Positions 44,972 to 58,400 of a stretch of DNA of 64,000 bases are shown piece by piece. Position 1 is the first letter of the stretch; every line of letters begins with the position of its first letter. The notes beneath the pieces were generated by a model, which saw nothing but the letters and a program-made list of their open reading frames with translations, was not told where the DNA came from and ran no database searches. The position numbers and the translations under genes were made by a program. This DNA is from Kwoniella dejecticola CBS 10117 (Eukaryota; Basidiomycota; Tremellomycetes; Tremellales; Cryptococcaceae), in contig NC_089311.1 in assembly GCF_000512565.2 (NCBI RefSeq), positions 1,426,001 to 1,490,000 on the forward strand, read 5' to 3'.

Positions 44972-47023
44972 ATGGAGATCACAACAATATCCCTAGATAC
45001 CTTTCTGAACGATCCTACCTCTCAGGAGGCCATAGCGGAATCTCGAAGGGCAGCCGAGAGTCTTATTTTGACTGGTGCTCTGATAGTGAGAGATTCGAGG
45101 ATAAGCAAGGAGTCGAATGATCGGTTCTTGGATCTCTTCGAGGACTACTTCAATCAGGATCAAGAGGTGTTGAAGAGGGACGAGCGACCTGAAGTCGGAT
45201 TCCAAGTTGTGGGTATTCTCCGTCATTGCAACGAAGTCAAGTTTTCCTTTGCCCGCACGTTGTCGACTCATACGATGATACTCTAAGTATCGGGAGCTGA
45301 AAGAATGTATTGGACCGTTGGATAGGGTGTCACTCTGGAGAACACTGAAAAGCCCAAATGCGCGTCCGATGAGAACTGTCAACACATTATAGCTTCGCTG
45401 GATGAAGCCGAAAGGCCCGTGGATTTGGGTGATCATGGAGCCGATCCGAAATGCAGGTGAATCGTCGTTCCCTCATCAATCATCTCAATCTATACTATCT
45501 GGGCCGAATCGTGGGCTTGACGATTTGACAACGGACTATCCGAATTAGATTCTTTCATCGGATGTCGGAGAAACCACCGTACCAATCCAAGTTCCCTGTG
45601 TTGGAAGCGCCAAATGTTATTCCGCCGAAATTCAAGGATACTTGGGAAGATGGCGTGAATGAGTGGGGTGGATCGATGAAGCAAGCGTGAGTATGCCCTC
45701 CGGCCAACCTATTCCCCTCTTCGAATGTCCACCTCGAGCGAGTAATTCCGAAAGACAAGCTGACACCGTGTTATCCGCGATCCGAAGGGTCGAGGGCGTA
45801 GCTCAGATGGTAGCGACTGGCTTGGGATTGGAAAGAAACGCATTTGCGGACGCTGGGAGATACGGGTGCGTCAGACTGTCTCATTTACCATCGCTCTCAC
45901 TGCGAGCGTCGACGTTGAGCAAATCTTTCCGTAATCTTGGTTAGATCACACCTTCTAGCGCCTACAGCAACGGACCTAAAGAAGTATGGGAAACTCAATA
46001 CGTATGTTACATGCTTGTTCTCTTCAATGAGCATGCCAACTTGCTGATGACGTTTCCTACTGCATTTTGAAACAGGATATATGCAGGGTTTCACACGGAT
46101 CTGAATTTCTTGACTATCCACGGCCAATCGAGGTATCCAGGTTGTGAGTCTGCGCTTATCTCTCATCCCAATTGATCAGACCGGCCACACTTCGGATTGC
46201 GGCACCGTATCATACTGTGAGGGTAGTCAAGGCTGATTGTTTCTTTGCCGTTCTCAGTACATATCTGGGCCAGAAATTCGGGTAAAAGGATTCAAGTGAA
46301 AATACCGCCTGGCTGTTTGTTGGTACAAGCGGGAAAACAGATTGAGTGGCTTACAGGAGGGCTCATCAAGGGTGAGTAGACTAAGTACTACCACGTAATT
46401 AGATGGGTCCGTCGCATAGCTTACTCTACACCACAACAATGTAGCTGGATATCATGAGGTAGTGTGTACACAAGCGACCTTGGATGTGAGCGCGCAATTT
46501 GTCTTTCGAACCGTAATCGACAAGTCTTCGAGCGATATCGCTGACTTGTCCTTTGGCTGAGACAGACGATCGAGAAGCGAAGAGCCGAATATCCATCTCG
46601 ACCTCTGATTCGTATATCTTCGACATTTGTGAGCATGGTCGTGCTTGGCACCATAAATTTTTCGACCCTTCCAATCGCATGGGTCGAGTTGTGGTGACGC
46701 TAATATCTGTATATGGATAACGCTAAGTTCTGGCACCTGACTCCCGACTTTATGCTCTCTGCTATCCCGTCCCTAAAACAGGAAGCAGAACGTCGATTCG
46801 GTCAGCATGAGGAATATGGTGAGATGGTGGTGGGCGATCAAGTCAGGAGGTATGTTACTCTCATTCACCTACAGAAATCTTGGAAAACCATCTAAGCGAG
46901 GCACAGTATCTTGAGCCGCTGCCATCAATACATCCACAGCAGCTTCCCCTTGGCTTTGATGTGCTGACTGTTTTGTTTGATCACAGGGAACTTGGCCTGA
47001 TCGCCTTGATGACGCCTTCTTGA
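44972..47023 (+). CDS. 2-oxoglutarate/Fe(II)-dependent oxygenase, isopenicillin-N-synthase-like fold
   Basis: Member of an uncharacterised group of non-heme iron dioxygenases. Starts MEITTISLDTFLNDP. Visible: LILTGALIVRDSRISKESND (the DIOX_N region), GFQVGVTLENTEKPKC, CRFFHRMSEKPP, MVATGLGLERNAF, then the catalytic core AGFHTDLNFLTIHGQSRYPG with the HxD pair, GCLLVQAGKQIEWLTGGLIK, and AGYHEVV with the distal His. The 2-oxoglutarate-binding R-x-S is present in RPLIRISSTFFLHLSPDF-like context (RISSTF, next exon FWHLTPDFML). The end is LGLIALMTPS. Roughly ten exons of about 430 residues total; the short exons around 45.9-46.5 kb are inferred from motif continuity. Substrate unknown. Confidence 0.82.
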
Positions 47024-47757
47024 TCGATCGATCGATTCGCGGCATACCAAGATGGTCAAGCTAGCGTAGGTCCAAACGGCTCACCAGAACAATACTTGTA
47101 CCTGATGTCTCGGATGGACTTCGAAACGTACTAAATCCGTCAGAAACTGAATAGACATATGCTGGTCTCACTTTCTAACGTACTAGTATGTGGCCTACCA
47201 TTCATATTTCGACGAACGACTCGATCAGCAATTAGTTTCATCACGACCATTCAATGCATACCGAGCCAAGTATTAAGCGAAACGACTCTGTACCTTCAAA
47301 TGTATGTAAAACACCTCCTATAGCGACTCGATCAACTCGATCCACTCAAAAAGCTCAGATCAGGACGATGTCAGCGGTGACTAATATCCAAGCCAATGTC
47401 GACGCCAATGATGTCGTTGATCTGTTACCAGTCAGGACTGATACCACCATCCATACATTCACGTCGTGTTGACTTTTGATCGCTCTGTGTCAAAATGGGT
47501 ACTCGCGACGCTCCTGATCTCAATCATGAATACACGTATGCATTGACAACTTACTGTACTGACTGACTGTATACATTGCGACTGGTCCTCATTCAGCCCT
47601 TGAAGACACTGACTTCGTTTGCCAGTCCTTTGTTTCGAACGTTTTGACTACTATCATCCTTTTGATCTTTCTCTCACAAACTCCAAGTAACCAAGATTAG
47701 ACGAGTGGTCTAAGCGATACAAAGTGGAATGACCAGAAGCTAATCGATATATACACG
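47024..47757. other. Intergenic, 734 nt
   Basis: 3' flank and upstream region of the orphan gene. It includes GATCGATCGATCGATTCG near 47022-47039. A short frame at 47254-47472 has no supporting features and I do not call it. Confidence 0.55.
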
Positions 47758-50700
47758 ATGCCATCATCACCTTTCTCAGCCTCGCGAAACCCCAGGAAAG
47801 CACTACCTTCCTCATCCCCTCCTTCCGCACGCTTACGTCGTATAGCTCCTTCTCCCGTCAAAATCCCTCGGTCAGCCAAATCTACACCTCTCAAACGACC
47901 GCACGGCGCCAGCAAGGGTGGTAGATTCAGTAGTAGCCATGGTGGTGACACGTCATCGCCTTCCTCTGCTGTAGAGTTCGACTTCGAGCCTTTAGAACTG
48001 GTCATACTCGCTTCTCCCGATACTCAAGTACGAACCCTCTTCGAGGTGTTGGAAGATTCCAAAAGGACTACTCAACAATATCACGGACAAGCACGCGATA
48101 TCGAGAAGTTCAAAGTGACGATCCCGTTGATCTTTGATGCCAGCGGAGATTTTGGGAGGTTAGCTTATGAGACGCGGTTGAAATGCTCTGGAGGGGATTG
48201 TCCTGATGAATGTGATCGTGATACCGAAGAAAATCAAAAGATCAGTATCACAACTGCACCTGAACGCGATCTCGCTGCAAAATTGAATAACCATTATCAT
48301 CAGCATAAAGCCGCGGACAATTTGTCATCGAAAAGAAGATCAGGCTTGACGCTGTTGAATCCTGCGAAATACCTCAGTCGGATGGGTCTACCTTCGCCAG
48401 TTTTGATCAACTTCAACGAAGATATATTCGGCACTGGCACTGGCTCTGACACCGGCGCCGTGACTGCTACGCCGGCACCAAAGAACACATCGACGATAAT
48501 TGCATCTTCTGAAAAGGCTCTGTTGCAGATGGAAGAAGACCAGACGCCAATGTCGACGATGGGACCGAGATTAGACAGAGAAGACAGTGCGCAGACGTTC
48601 AATACCCTTGGTGTGGGTCTCACATCAGACGGCGATGAAAATCAACCCGACAGTGCCATGGCGACAGCGACGGACGAAGAACTGGACAGTTGGAGTTTCA
48701 CCCTATCAGCATACGATGAAGAGGTCATCAGTCTGAATACCCCTTCGCTCTTCAGGAAAGATAGTTTCTTCGCTTTTGGCGGCGGTGAAGGGGAGATCGA
48801 GACAGAATCAAACACGAAAGGCGCCTCAATTACCTCCTCAGAAGACCAGAGCTCTGGTTCTACGACATTGGGTATCTCATACGGTTGCAACCCAACGACG
48901 AGCTCAAGCTATATGCTACCTTCGAATATCATCAATGATGATAACTGTAATGTCTTATCAGTCAAACGATTGAAAGTAGATTGGGCTGGACTCAGACAAG
49001 ATACGCGTCGATCCGAAATTGATAGTCCACTCTCAGATGCAATAATCACGCCGCAATTACACCACGCAACGTCGGGTGCGCATGATTTGCTGAGAGTGGA
49101 TCACGGGCTTCAAGATACGCCTACACCGAAGGATGCGCACGCCTCAGTAAGGTTAAGACCTAAATCAAGAATCGTATCTGCGGCAAAGAACTTGCCTACC
49201 TTGTCACAGGCGAGCACCCATGTCCCGCACAATAAAGAATCCACCATGAATAATATTATTCAGCCACAAGAAGAACAAGTGATAGGAGGGAAAGCTGAAG
49301 AGATCGACTCTATAGACCAAGCATTACAGAGTATAGACAAAAGCCTGACGATACAGCTCTGGGTAGACCAAGAAGGATGTCGAGAGAACCGATCTTCTTT
49401 GAAATTCATCCGGTACATCAGACCCTCAGTCTTTCGCGAGAGAGAGGAAAAGGCCCTGAAAGAAGCTTCGGAATGGTGTGAGTCGCCCACTCGCCCGGAG
49501 AGTTTCCAGCAAAGCGGCTGTTGGGAATTTGGGATGGATCCTAAACAGCGAGATAAATGGTCATTCCATCATGCCGTGCGTATCACATTTATTATTCCCT
49601 GACCAGATCTCATTAGAAAACGACCGCACACCTTGATGGGGTCGTACTCAGCTTACTTTGTAATTGATTGTAATATTGCAGGCTTTGGAAGGATTACCGG
49701 TACTCAGGAGGTTGACAACTAACAACGACGATAAATTCGACTACCTCTCACGAGGCGCTACTTTGCAAATTAAGGAGCCGGGTGTGTACTGTGTATGCGG
49801 ACAAGAAGAAAGGGGCAAGGCAGAATGGAAGTTTGAGTACTTGGTGCAGAATAAAAGATCGATCAATTCAGGTGAACAGATAGCGAATGAACGTGTAAGT
49901 ACGCACCATGTAGACTCAAGATTCACCGACTACTGTAGTCGTACCGGTCGAAGTGATCCTTTTCTGTGTAGGGGGTGTCTTACGCTAATAAACTCGCTCG
50001 CCTGCCATACAGATTATCGTGCCTCTAGCTCTATACGTCTCGCCGAACTTCTTCAATCCCGACCGAGCGCTCAAGACCAGCTTGTTGAATCTATTTAAGA
50101 AGACGTTGGCTTCGAATATAATGAGTGAGAAAGTAAAACCACCCCATATCGGTCGACCACCTGCACCGAAGATGAAAGCCCAAATTATCGATATCGAGCA
50201 TGAGCCGCGAGCGAATGGCCTCATCGGATCTGGACCTGACAATGACGATCACTCCACTAGACCTAACGCCTCAGACACGAACGCAAAGACACAGATCGAT
50301 GGCGGCGGGAGAAAGAGATCCCAAACTCATACTCAAGTCCATTACGCCGGGCTTAACACTACGTATAACACGACTTCATCTAGTACCGGCACTTCACACT
50401 CTCGATCCGTCAGTAGGACGATCGGCGCAATTGCCAAAGCAGTAGCAGGTATGAGTGCGAGCACAAGTACGACGACTACACCGACTCAAACACACTATCC
50501 TGAGAAGGCCATCTGCAGTGATCAAATGGCAGACGTGGGCCGGAACCAGAACGGAATGAGACCAAGTTCAAGCGGATCACACATCTTCGGTAGCAAAGCC
50601 CCCACTTTCGGACGTCCTGGACTGAGCTCAAGATCTGGGTCGACAACACCCACAAATGCCGTCAATGTCATCTCGAACTCGGCCTCAACTGACGATGCAG

Positions 50701-51530
50701 AAGAAAAGAAGAAATCAAGTCAAAGTCAAAGTCAAAGTCAGAGTCAAGCGCAAGGTCAAGGACAAGGTCCTCGGAAACGATCAACAAGTCTCTTCTCTAG
50801 ATCACGACCTTTCACTCCTCCTGTGAATATCACTGAGATCCATCCTGTCCCTCAACGACCGGTGTTTGGTTTCGGCGAGAAATCAAGAGATATCCCCGCG
50901 CCTGCGATATCTTCACCACCAACTACAGCTCCCTCATATCTGGGTGCTGGTGCTGGTACAGCTGCGGCTTTAGCCTCGGTTGGTAAATCGCAATTACTGG
51001 GTATCCCGATGAACGGGAATCATACTTCTATCTCACTTCCTTGGCAGGCCAACCACAACCACTTATCAACTTCCAATCGGACGCCAATGTCAACGCTAAT
51101 GTCAACGCCAATTGACAACGCAAAACCCCCATCCCCTTCTCCGAAAATGTACTTACAGCCCAACATATCAACGCCGAATGGCATCTACCTACACCATACC
51201 AATACTCATACCCACACTCAAACTCACACAATTCTGCCAAATTACTCCAATGTCAGCTTACTCTCCACTGCCACGGGCTCTAGCTCGAATCTGACCATCT
51301 CACCGATAATGATACATACCCCTTTACTGTCCAGATCATCCAGTATAACCTCTCGCTCAAGACCCATCATGCGCTCGAGCAATGGTACGGGCACAACAAC
51401 CGAAGACGAACGAGATGTACTCAGTCAAAGTCAAGGAACAAGCGCAGGAAGATTAGGTGCTTTCGGGTTTGCGAAGAGGGGTATAAGGAAGAGACCATCG
51501 ACTGCTGAGCCGAGATTGGGGATGAGATAA
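47758..51530 (+). CDS. Large low-complexity protein, family not recognised
   Basis: Three exons (47758-49575, 49682-49894, 50013-51530) close exactly to 1182 residues. I do not recognise the family. The N-terminus is basic and Ser/Pro-rich with possible Cdk sites (RRIAPSPVKIPR, KSTPLKRP). A folded-looking island (about 82-150) reads LELVILASPDTQVRTLFEVL and KVTIPLIFDASGDFGRLAYE. A second island spans the two introns (about 540-720): LTIQLWVDQEGC, LKFIRYIRPSVF, WSFHHAALEGLPVLRRLT, LQIKEPGVYCVCGQEE, WKFEYLVQNK, IIVPLALYVSPNFFNP. The C-terminal ~450 residues are Ser/Thr/Pro/Gln-rich with (SQ)n and (GQ)n runs and nuclear-looking basic ends. No signal peptide or membrane span. A nuclear or cell-cycle role is only a guess. 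Confidence 0.8.
50717..50770 (+). repeat. Coding SQ/QG dipeptide repeat
   Basis: Tandem AGTCAA hexamers grading into GGTCAA encode alternating Ser-Gln then Gly-Gln in the orphan protein. Length variation between strains would be expected. Confidence 0.85.
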
Positions 51531-51888
51531 ATATGAATACAGTAGTTATAATCTGAATTGTCACGAGTGTCAGATGTATTCGGACTTGCTTTTCGCCATC
51601 TCACCCAGGCTCGACTACACAAGTTCCCCCTTTTGTATGGAGAAGAGGTGTGGATACAAGGCAGAGACAAGCATATGACCGAATTGAACTCCATCGCTGT
51701 CCAGTATTGTAAATGCATTGTACAATGCTGTATAAAGCGAATTACCGGGCAAGCCTCGCGCGTAACACCGAAACTTATATAGTACAGACATACTCCCTCT
51801 AACGCGAGACATTATCTTTGAAGAACTATACAAGGCCTCAAGCGCATCAACGCTTGACTTCCTCTCCTTACGGACGCCTACCATGATA

Positions 51889-54649
51889 TCACAATGGGAA
51901 AGGGAACGAATCGCACAGACGCACCTTCATCAGAGTTCTCGCTGAGTCCTTCGGAGTCCTTTCGAACGTCTCGTAATTGACATACACACTACCGAAACGA
52001 GGTATCAATCCTGAAGCCCATTCGAAATTATCCATGAATCTTGATTTGGCGATACGTCAATACGTCAGCACATTCCTTTGCAGAACAAGTTCTCGTGGAG
52101 CATTCATAGCATCGCTCCGGACTCACGACCAGCTGAACACAGATTACGATTAGTTCACATTCATTTCATATAGACAGAAGGAACGATTGAGCGAAATACG
52201 AATCGAATTGAGAATATGACGAGATGAGGGGATTGAAAAAGCGAAGGGCTCACCCGAAATACGACCTGACGTCTACACCATCTTTCTCTACTGCATCTTT
52301 TAGCGCTTGAGTATATCCTTGGTAGTATTTGACTCTTCCTTCATCGTCTAAATTGACCGGACCAGAGATTATCAGCATCCCAGTCTGGCTGACTTGGTAC
52401 TCGTACAGCGTGATACCTACGAATACTATAGTGCATCAGGCAATATCAGCTCAATGCCAAAAATTGCAGAGAGAGACAAGTAAGGTGTTATCTCAATCTG
52501 GTTGTGAGGAAGTGAGGAGGGTCGACTTACGCATCGTCAACACTTAATAGACTTTCTCCTTTGATCGACCATCCCTAAAGACCAAATGCGCTCATCAGCA
52601 TTTTGTATCATGCCATACCGTATCACACTCCTGAATTTACTGTGCTGAGGTTAGAGCGCCAAACTCACATTCTCCGTCATGTATATTGGTTTTTTGTATC
52701 GCTGATGAATGTAATTCAACAATTTCCTGAATCCCCAAGGAACGTCTCGGAGCCAGCCAAGTTGGGCTATTTTCAACCTCACATCAATCATCGTGCATCC
52801 ACAATGTCAACGTCGACATGGAAAGCAAAGTTTGGCTCTTACATGGCGGACCAATCATGCTTCCATCCGGTTTTTCGAAACCCATAGTAGTGAATCCCGC
52901 AAATTCGTCATCTGATTCCTTCGCTTTGATCGTGTTCGTCGTGTAAGTCTGAACAACCGTACCACGAGCTAATATTAGCGGACACCATTATGGGAGAACG
53001 CTCGATTCGTCTAAACTGCGCACTCACGTTACATCCGTAGAACTGTCAGTAGTGTAATGTACACGCAAATCACCTCAAGCTTCAGCACCAGCATTCTCAA
53101 CACCCAGATTACACCAATCTTCCTGCTGTGAAAAATTGAGCCACCAGCTTGGAGTGGTTGACTCACCTCGGAGCTATCTTTCAGAAGAGCTAATTCTACC
53201 TTTGTGAATTCAGGTAATCTATCTCCCAAGATATCTATCATACTTTGAGGGTATTTGCCCAGGTATATCGGATCTGCGAACCACCCAAGCGCGAAATCCA
53301 TCTTTCGCTGAGCAGCCTCGATGTCTGTTCATTCAACAAAGCATGATCAGTCTGTTCATACGAGTCGTTTGTTGAGCTCAGTAGATGGGACACAGCCCTG
53401 ACTCACTTTCTGGTGAGTCATCGTATGGTTCCGTCCAATCTCCATTGAGGGTGATCCCGATCATACCCCCTTGAGTGGATTTGTATTTCTCGATATACAG
53501 CTTAGCGGCCGATGCATGGGCGATCAAGAGGTTATGTCCTACGATCCAAGGTTCGGTATTTGATACGTGTCCACTATATCGACAAACAAAAAAAAGAGAT
53601 TAGCCTTTTTGAAGATCTTGAAGGAGGAGCAATCGAGATAGATCCGGATAGGCGAGATTTGAGCCAATCCTGATTTGAGTTTACTTTACTTACGGTGCAA
53701 ATTGACCAACACCATGACCCAGAACAGCGGTACACCAAGGTTCGTTGAAAGTTAACCAATGTTTGACCCGATCGCCGAATAAGTCGAAGCACATTTTGGC
53801 GTAATGCCTGTAGTCTTCTACGATCTTTTCTTTGTCTAGCCATCCGCCGTATCGCTTAGAAAGCTCTAATGGCAGATCCCAGCTGTGTCCATTATAAGCC
53901 GTTCAGCATCATCCTGTAGCGCAATCTGATTGACGGCGGTTACGACCCACTGGTATAATGTCTACAGCGCATCTTATCAGCTACATTTCACTAGATGCGT
54001 AATCGAAAAATGGTAGGAGCTCACAACGAAAGGCACGAGTCCATTCTTCAAGCACTCGTCAATGAGATCATTGTAGAAGTCCACGCCCTTTTGGTTCACG
54101 GGATCATCTTTACCGCCTAGAGGAATGAGACGGGGCCATGAGATTGAAAATCGATATGCATTCGCTCCTAGAGACTTCATCACTGCCAAGGAAAAGACCA
54201 AGAAGGATTAACCTGGATCCCAGCATGCGATCCGTGAAAGATGAAGAACGAAGAACGGAGAGATTCGAGGAGTTGGAGCTGTACTCACTCGCTACATCCT
54301 CTTTGTACATGGCTAAGTGATTACAAGTTTTCTTGACGTGAGATCCATCTCGGATCTTATCAGGTTGATCGCAGAATTCGTCCCATATCTGAAAAGTCAA
54401 ATCATGTCATATCATTCAATCAGCAATCCTGAATTATGGTTCTCAACATTTACCGTGTGTTTGTAGATGGACCACTTACAGAATCACCTCTTCCTGATTC
54501 CTTCTCTGATTCTGCTCCGCCCCCCTCAATCTGCGCTGCTGCAGTCGCGAAGCCGTACAAGAAGTCTCTCGGCAAGGCAGTGGTCTGTAGGTGCATGATT
54601 CAGCATCAACACACAACGAGCATCAGTGAAATCGACTTACAATAGTCAT
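51889..54649 (-). CDS. Beta-glucosidase, glycoside hydrolase family 1, cytosolic
   Basis: Retaining (beta/alpha)8 glucosidase. Start: ATG at 54649, where a 9-nt first exon (MTI) joins TTALPRDFLYGFATAAAQIE. Then GDSIWDEF, YRFSISWPRLIP, FYNDLIDECLKNGLVPFVTL, the acid/base motif HWLTFNEPW, HNLLIAHASAAKLY, GITLNGDW, FALGWFADPIYLGKYP, the nucleophile motif KKPIYMTENGWS, and GWSFMDNFEWASGLIPRFGS. The conserved GWSF is formed through a 6-nt micro-exon at 52127-52132. The exon around 52390-52430 is not settled. The end is uncertain too: read-through after RTLMK stops at 51889, while a GTGCGT donor could splice to a further exon ending near 51824. No signal peptide. Family secure; about 12 or more exons. 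Confidence 0.9.
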
Positions 54650-55401
54650 CTCGAATAAAGTCTCTTGTGTCAGGAAGTGAGTTATCGGTCAAAGTCACAG
54701 TATAGCGTAGAGATGCAGCAGAAGATAAGTTTCAAGGTATACATACACCTTCTTCATCTTCTGTAGGCGTACATAAGTATATGTGTACACTTATATGCTC
54801 ATCATTGACACAAGCAGCAAGCTTTCGCCCACATTCACTTTTGCTCTGCAGCAATGTACACTGTATACATCGAACGGTCCATTTTGATGATCTACGGTTC
54901 ATTCGGCTAATTTAATCATATCTCATCTTCGGCAAGAACGGAGATTTACCAGCGGCGAGCGGTCGGTTCTCGGCATGTATAGCAACCGTTCAAGATTCAA
55001 CCGCAGCATGTGCGTAGGCAGCGACATGTCGACTCGATAGATGGCCTCGTGCATACACGCACACACACCTATGATATGGTTCCAAGCCAAGGACGTTGAG
55101 AAAGACGTTCCTAAGAGAGGGTCACATAATATTACATAATCTGGCGATCGTGTCATGCTATGCTTGTTAACCTGAAACGCGTCCTGAGCTCATCTATGGT
55201 TGGCGGCGATGTCCGTGTTTGGCTTTGTCACTGTGTCACTGTATCATTGTATCACTCCCACATGACCTCATTCAACAACCAGCATACAGCTTACAGAATT
55301 CATCGCACCCTTTCCTCTCATACAACATAATCTACCTTTATCCTCCTCAAGGTCATTGAGATCAGTACTGATTCAGCCGTATTGGTGACTCTCACTGCAC
55401 G
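54650..55401. promoter_or_regulatory. Divergent promoter of GH1 and Sec1-family genes
   Basis: 752 nt between opposite starts. It contains short TGTCACTGTGTCACTGTATCA-like repetition near 55227-55256. No TATA box stands out and no gene was seen. Confidence 0.5.
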
Positions 55402-58400
55402 ATGCCTCTCAAGGATCTTCTGAAGAAGCGTGAGTACCTATTTGACCCTTCATCAGAGGAAAAGCGACGAGGTCGCACGACCCGCTTTCTTCGGATCACC
55501 TCGCATTACACATGATTCCCTAAATGGCGGTACTCATTATTGCGCGACTCATAGGCTTCACGCAAGCTATACAATCGATACCCCCTCCAGCATGGAAGAT
55601 TCTCATCACGGACGATCATTCTCAGGCAATACTCGATACCGTGTACAAGAACTTCGATATCTTACAGCAGAATGTGACCTGTAAGTTGAAACCCTTTCAT
55701 CTTGACTCGACAAGCTAGCAGCCTACATGATTATCACGCTCTGATCTTCGCTGAGCACCATGATCCGACAATTAGCCGTCGAACCACTTCATTCTGCCCG
55801 ACCGCCAATGTCGGTGGACGCCATATATCTCTTGACGCCGACAGCTCAGAACGTTGATCGAATATTGGCGGACTTCAATGGGCGGAGAACGTATAATTCA
55901 GCTCACTTGTATTTCATAGACGGTGAGTCAGTCAAGCATCTCTGTGCGAGCTTCCGCCTGATCTCATGATCTCGCAGGAATTGATGATAGATTAGCCCAG
56001 AAATTGACGGATGGATTACAAGGCGGAGTATTGAGGGCTTTCGTGGAATTGTACTGTAATGTCTGGGGTAAGCAATCTTTCTCCGTGTCTCTCGCTCTCT
56101 TTCTCTCTCTTGGTCGTTGGTGCTGATTCCCTCGAACAGCAATCGAAGACAGAGTGTTCTCGCTGAAAAGCCCTGGATCATTCTTCACGATGTTCGGGCC
56201 ATTGGGAGGTGCTGCTTCGGCCGATCTGGCTATAGAAGCCTTCGAAGACGATGTCAAAGTGGCTGGGCGATCTGTGAGCAATGAATGACTCTCTTTGGGG
56301 TGATGGTCTAATGCTTACTACATCACTCAATATCTTTTCAGATACTGAACTTCCTAGCGACGATAGACGAATCCCCTTATATACGGTACTATCAGCCCCA
56401 TCATCATTCACCTCTTGGTCCTCTAGCTGCACAGCAACAAGCCTCGGCACCCGTCCAACAGCAAGCGCCGCAGTCATTGAGGTGGCGATCAGCTATGGGC
56501 GGAGCACCTAAGACGCCCGAGATAGTGGGCGAACATCTCAGTAAGAAGATAGCGGGGCAGCTGCAGATGGATTTAGACGAGTACCTGACGAATAACCCGG
56601 AATTCCCTGTAGGTCAATCAAACAAGCATTTCTACTTCCAACTGAAGCTGACATGACGAACGTAGCCCGCGAGTGGACGACCTAAAGGTGTCTTATTTGT
56701 TGTGGATCGGTCGATGGACCCAGCCGCGCCGTTGTTACACGAATTCTGGTATCAGGCTATGGTGAATGATTTGCTCAAGATAGATGACGGGGTGAAATAT
56801 CGGTGAGTCTGGCTTCTACTGCTCACGCTACAATGTCAAATCCTGCAGGGTTATATGCTTTTGTTCGTGAGCTCGCTTACACGCGCTCGACACAGATACA
56901 AGTACACGAACACGATAGGGGGTACAGAGGACAAGGTAGCGGATCTCAATGAGACAGATCCCGTTTGGTGCTCTGTCCGACATCTTCACATGAAAGACGC
57001 TATAGATACGCTCATGACGGATTTCGGGAAATTTGCGCAGGAACATGCTGGTTTCAGCGGGTGAGTGCGAGCTATGGATAGGGTACTTTGCATGACAACC
57101 AACAAATCGGCTGATATCAGAGGACCACAGGGGAGGAAACGTGAACTTGAACGACCTGAAAGACATGCTGGCGTCGCTGCCGCAATTCCAGACTCAGCGA
57201 GAACAATTTTCTTTGCATCTTGACATGGCTCAAGAATGCATGTCGTTATTTGAGAAGAAAAAGTTGTCTCTTGTAGCAAATGTCGAACAGGTGAGCTGTC
57301 GTGCGAAGATTCCCCACGACGCGTGGTAGCTCAATTTGAATGGGTGAGTAGTGCTGCGCGACTGGATATACTTCGGAGGGAAAGACGCCCAAAACCTTGG
57401 TTGAGGAGATGGTGCCGCTGCTAGACGACCGGGTCAATATCACGTAAGCCGACAAGCAATACCTCGCAGGCGCAGAACAGGCAGCTGATGTGATTTTCAC
57501 TCAGATCGCTGGACAAGGTGCGAATCATGGCATTATACATCCTCTTTAGGGATGGGGTGGCGGATGAAGATAGACGGAGACTATATCAACATGCTAGATT
57601 GAGTATATCAGAGCAAGATATGGTCAATAACTTGATACATCTAGGAGTCAAGGTGATAAAGGTCAGCTCGAATTCGTAGATCCACCTCATGAATCAGCTG
57701 ACTTGTTTTGTAGGATTCGAGCCGATCAAATAAGTCGAGGATCAAGCAAAAACCGACGAATCAGGAAGGAGAATATGAATTATCGAGGTATAAACCTATC
57801 GTTCAAATGGTATTAGAAGTAAGTCTTCCCCACATCCACCTCCGTTCAATTTAGACAAAAGCAGCAGACTCTGATCATTATGATCATACAGGATCAGACA
57901 TCATCGCGGCTTGATCAGTCTTCTTTCCCGTACATCAAAGATGCTCCTGCCGAAGCATCGGGTTCGCTGCGAGGCGGAAACTCTTTAGCTCCGCCCTCAT
58001 CTCAGTCGGGCTCTCTTCGTTCGGCAAGGCCTACGTGGCACAAAGCTCCGTCAGCGCGTATGAACAACACAGAAGGAAAACAACGGTTGATCATCTTCAT
58101 CGCGGGTGGAATGACGTACAGTGAGATGAGGTGCGCTTATACGGTGGGACAAGCTTTAGGCAAGGATATTTATATCGGTAAGTCTATAATCCCACCAAGG
58201 TCACCGATCGCCATCGTGGCACCAAGATTGTGCCTAGTATGCTACATTGCCGTGTGCTGACTTGTCTACACCAGGCTCGACGCACGTCTTGACTCCTGAA
58301 ACATTCACCCAACAAATGAGAGCTCTGGGCAGAGGCGGTATTGGAGCGAACCCTCCAGGTGGATTCCAGCCGCATCCACAAGGTCCAAATAGACCCCATA

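Noticed and set aside
51615..51884. Possible separate small gene or last GH1 exon
   Set aside because: A GTGCGT donor and TAG acceptor could link it to GH1, but the resulting tail matches no GH1 C-terminus; left as an uncertainty of the GH1 end rather than a gene.
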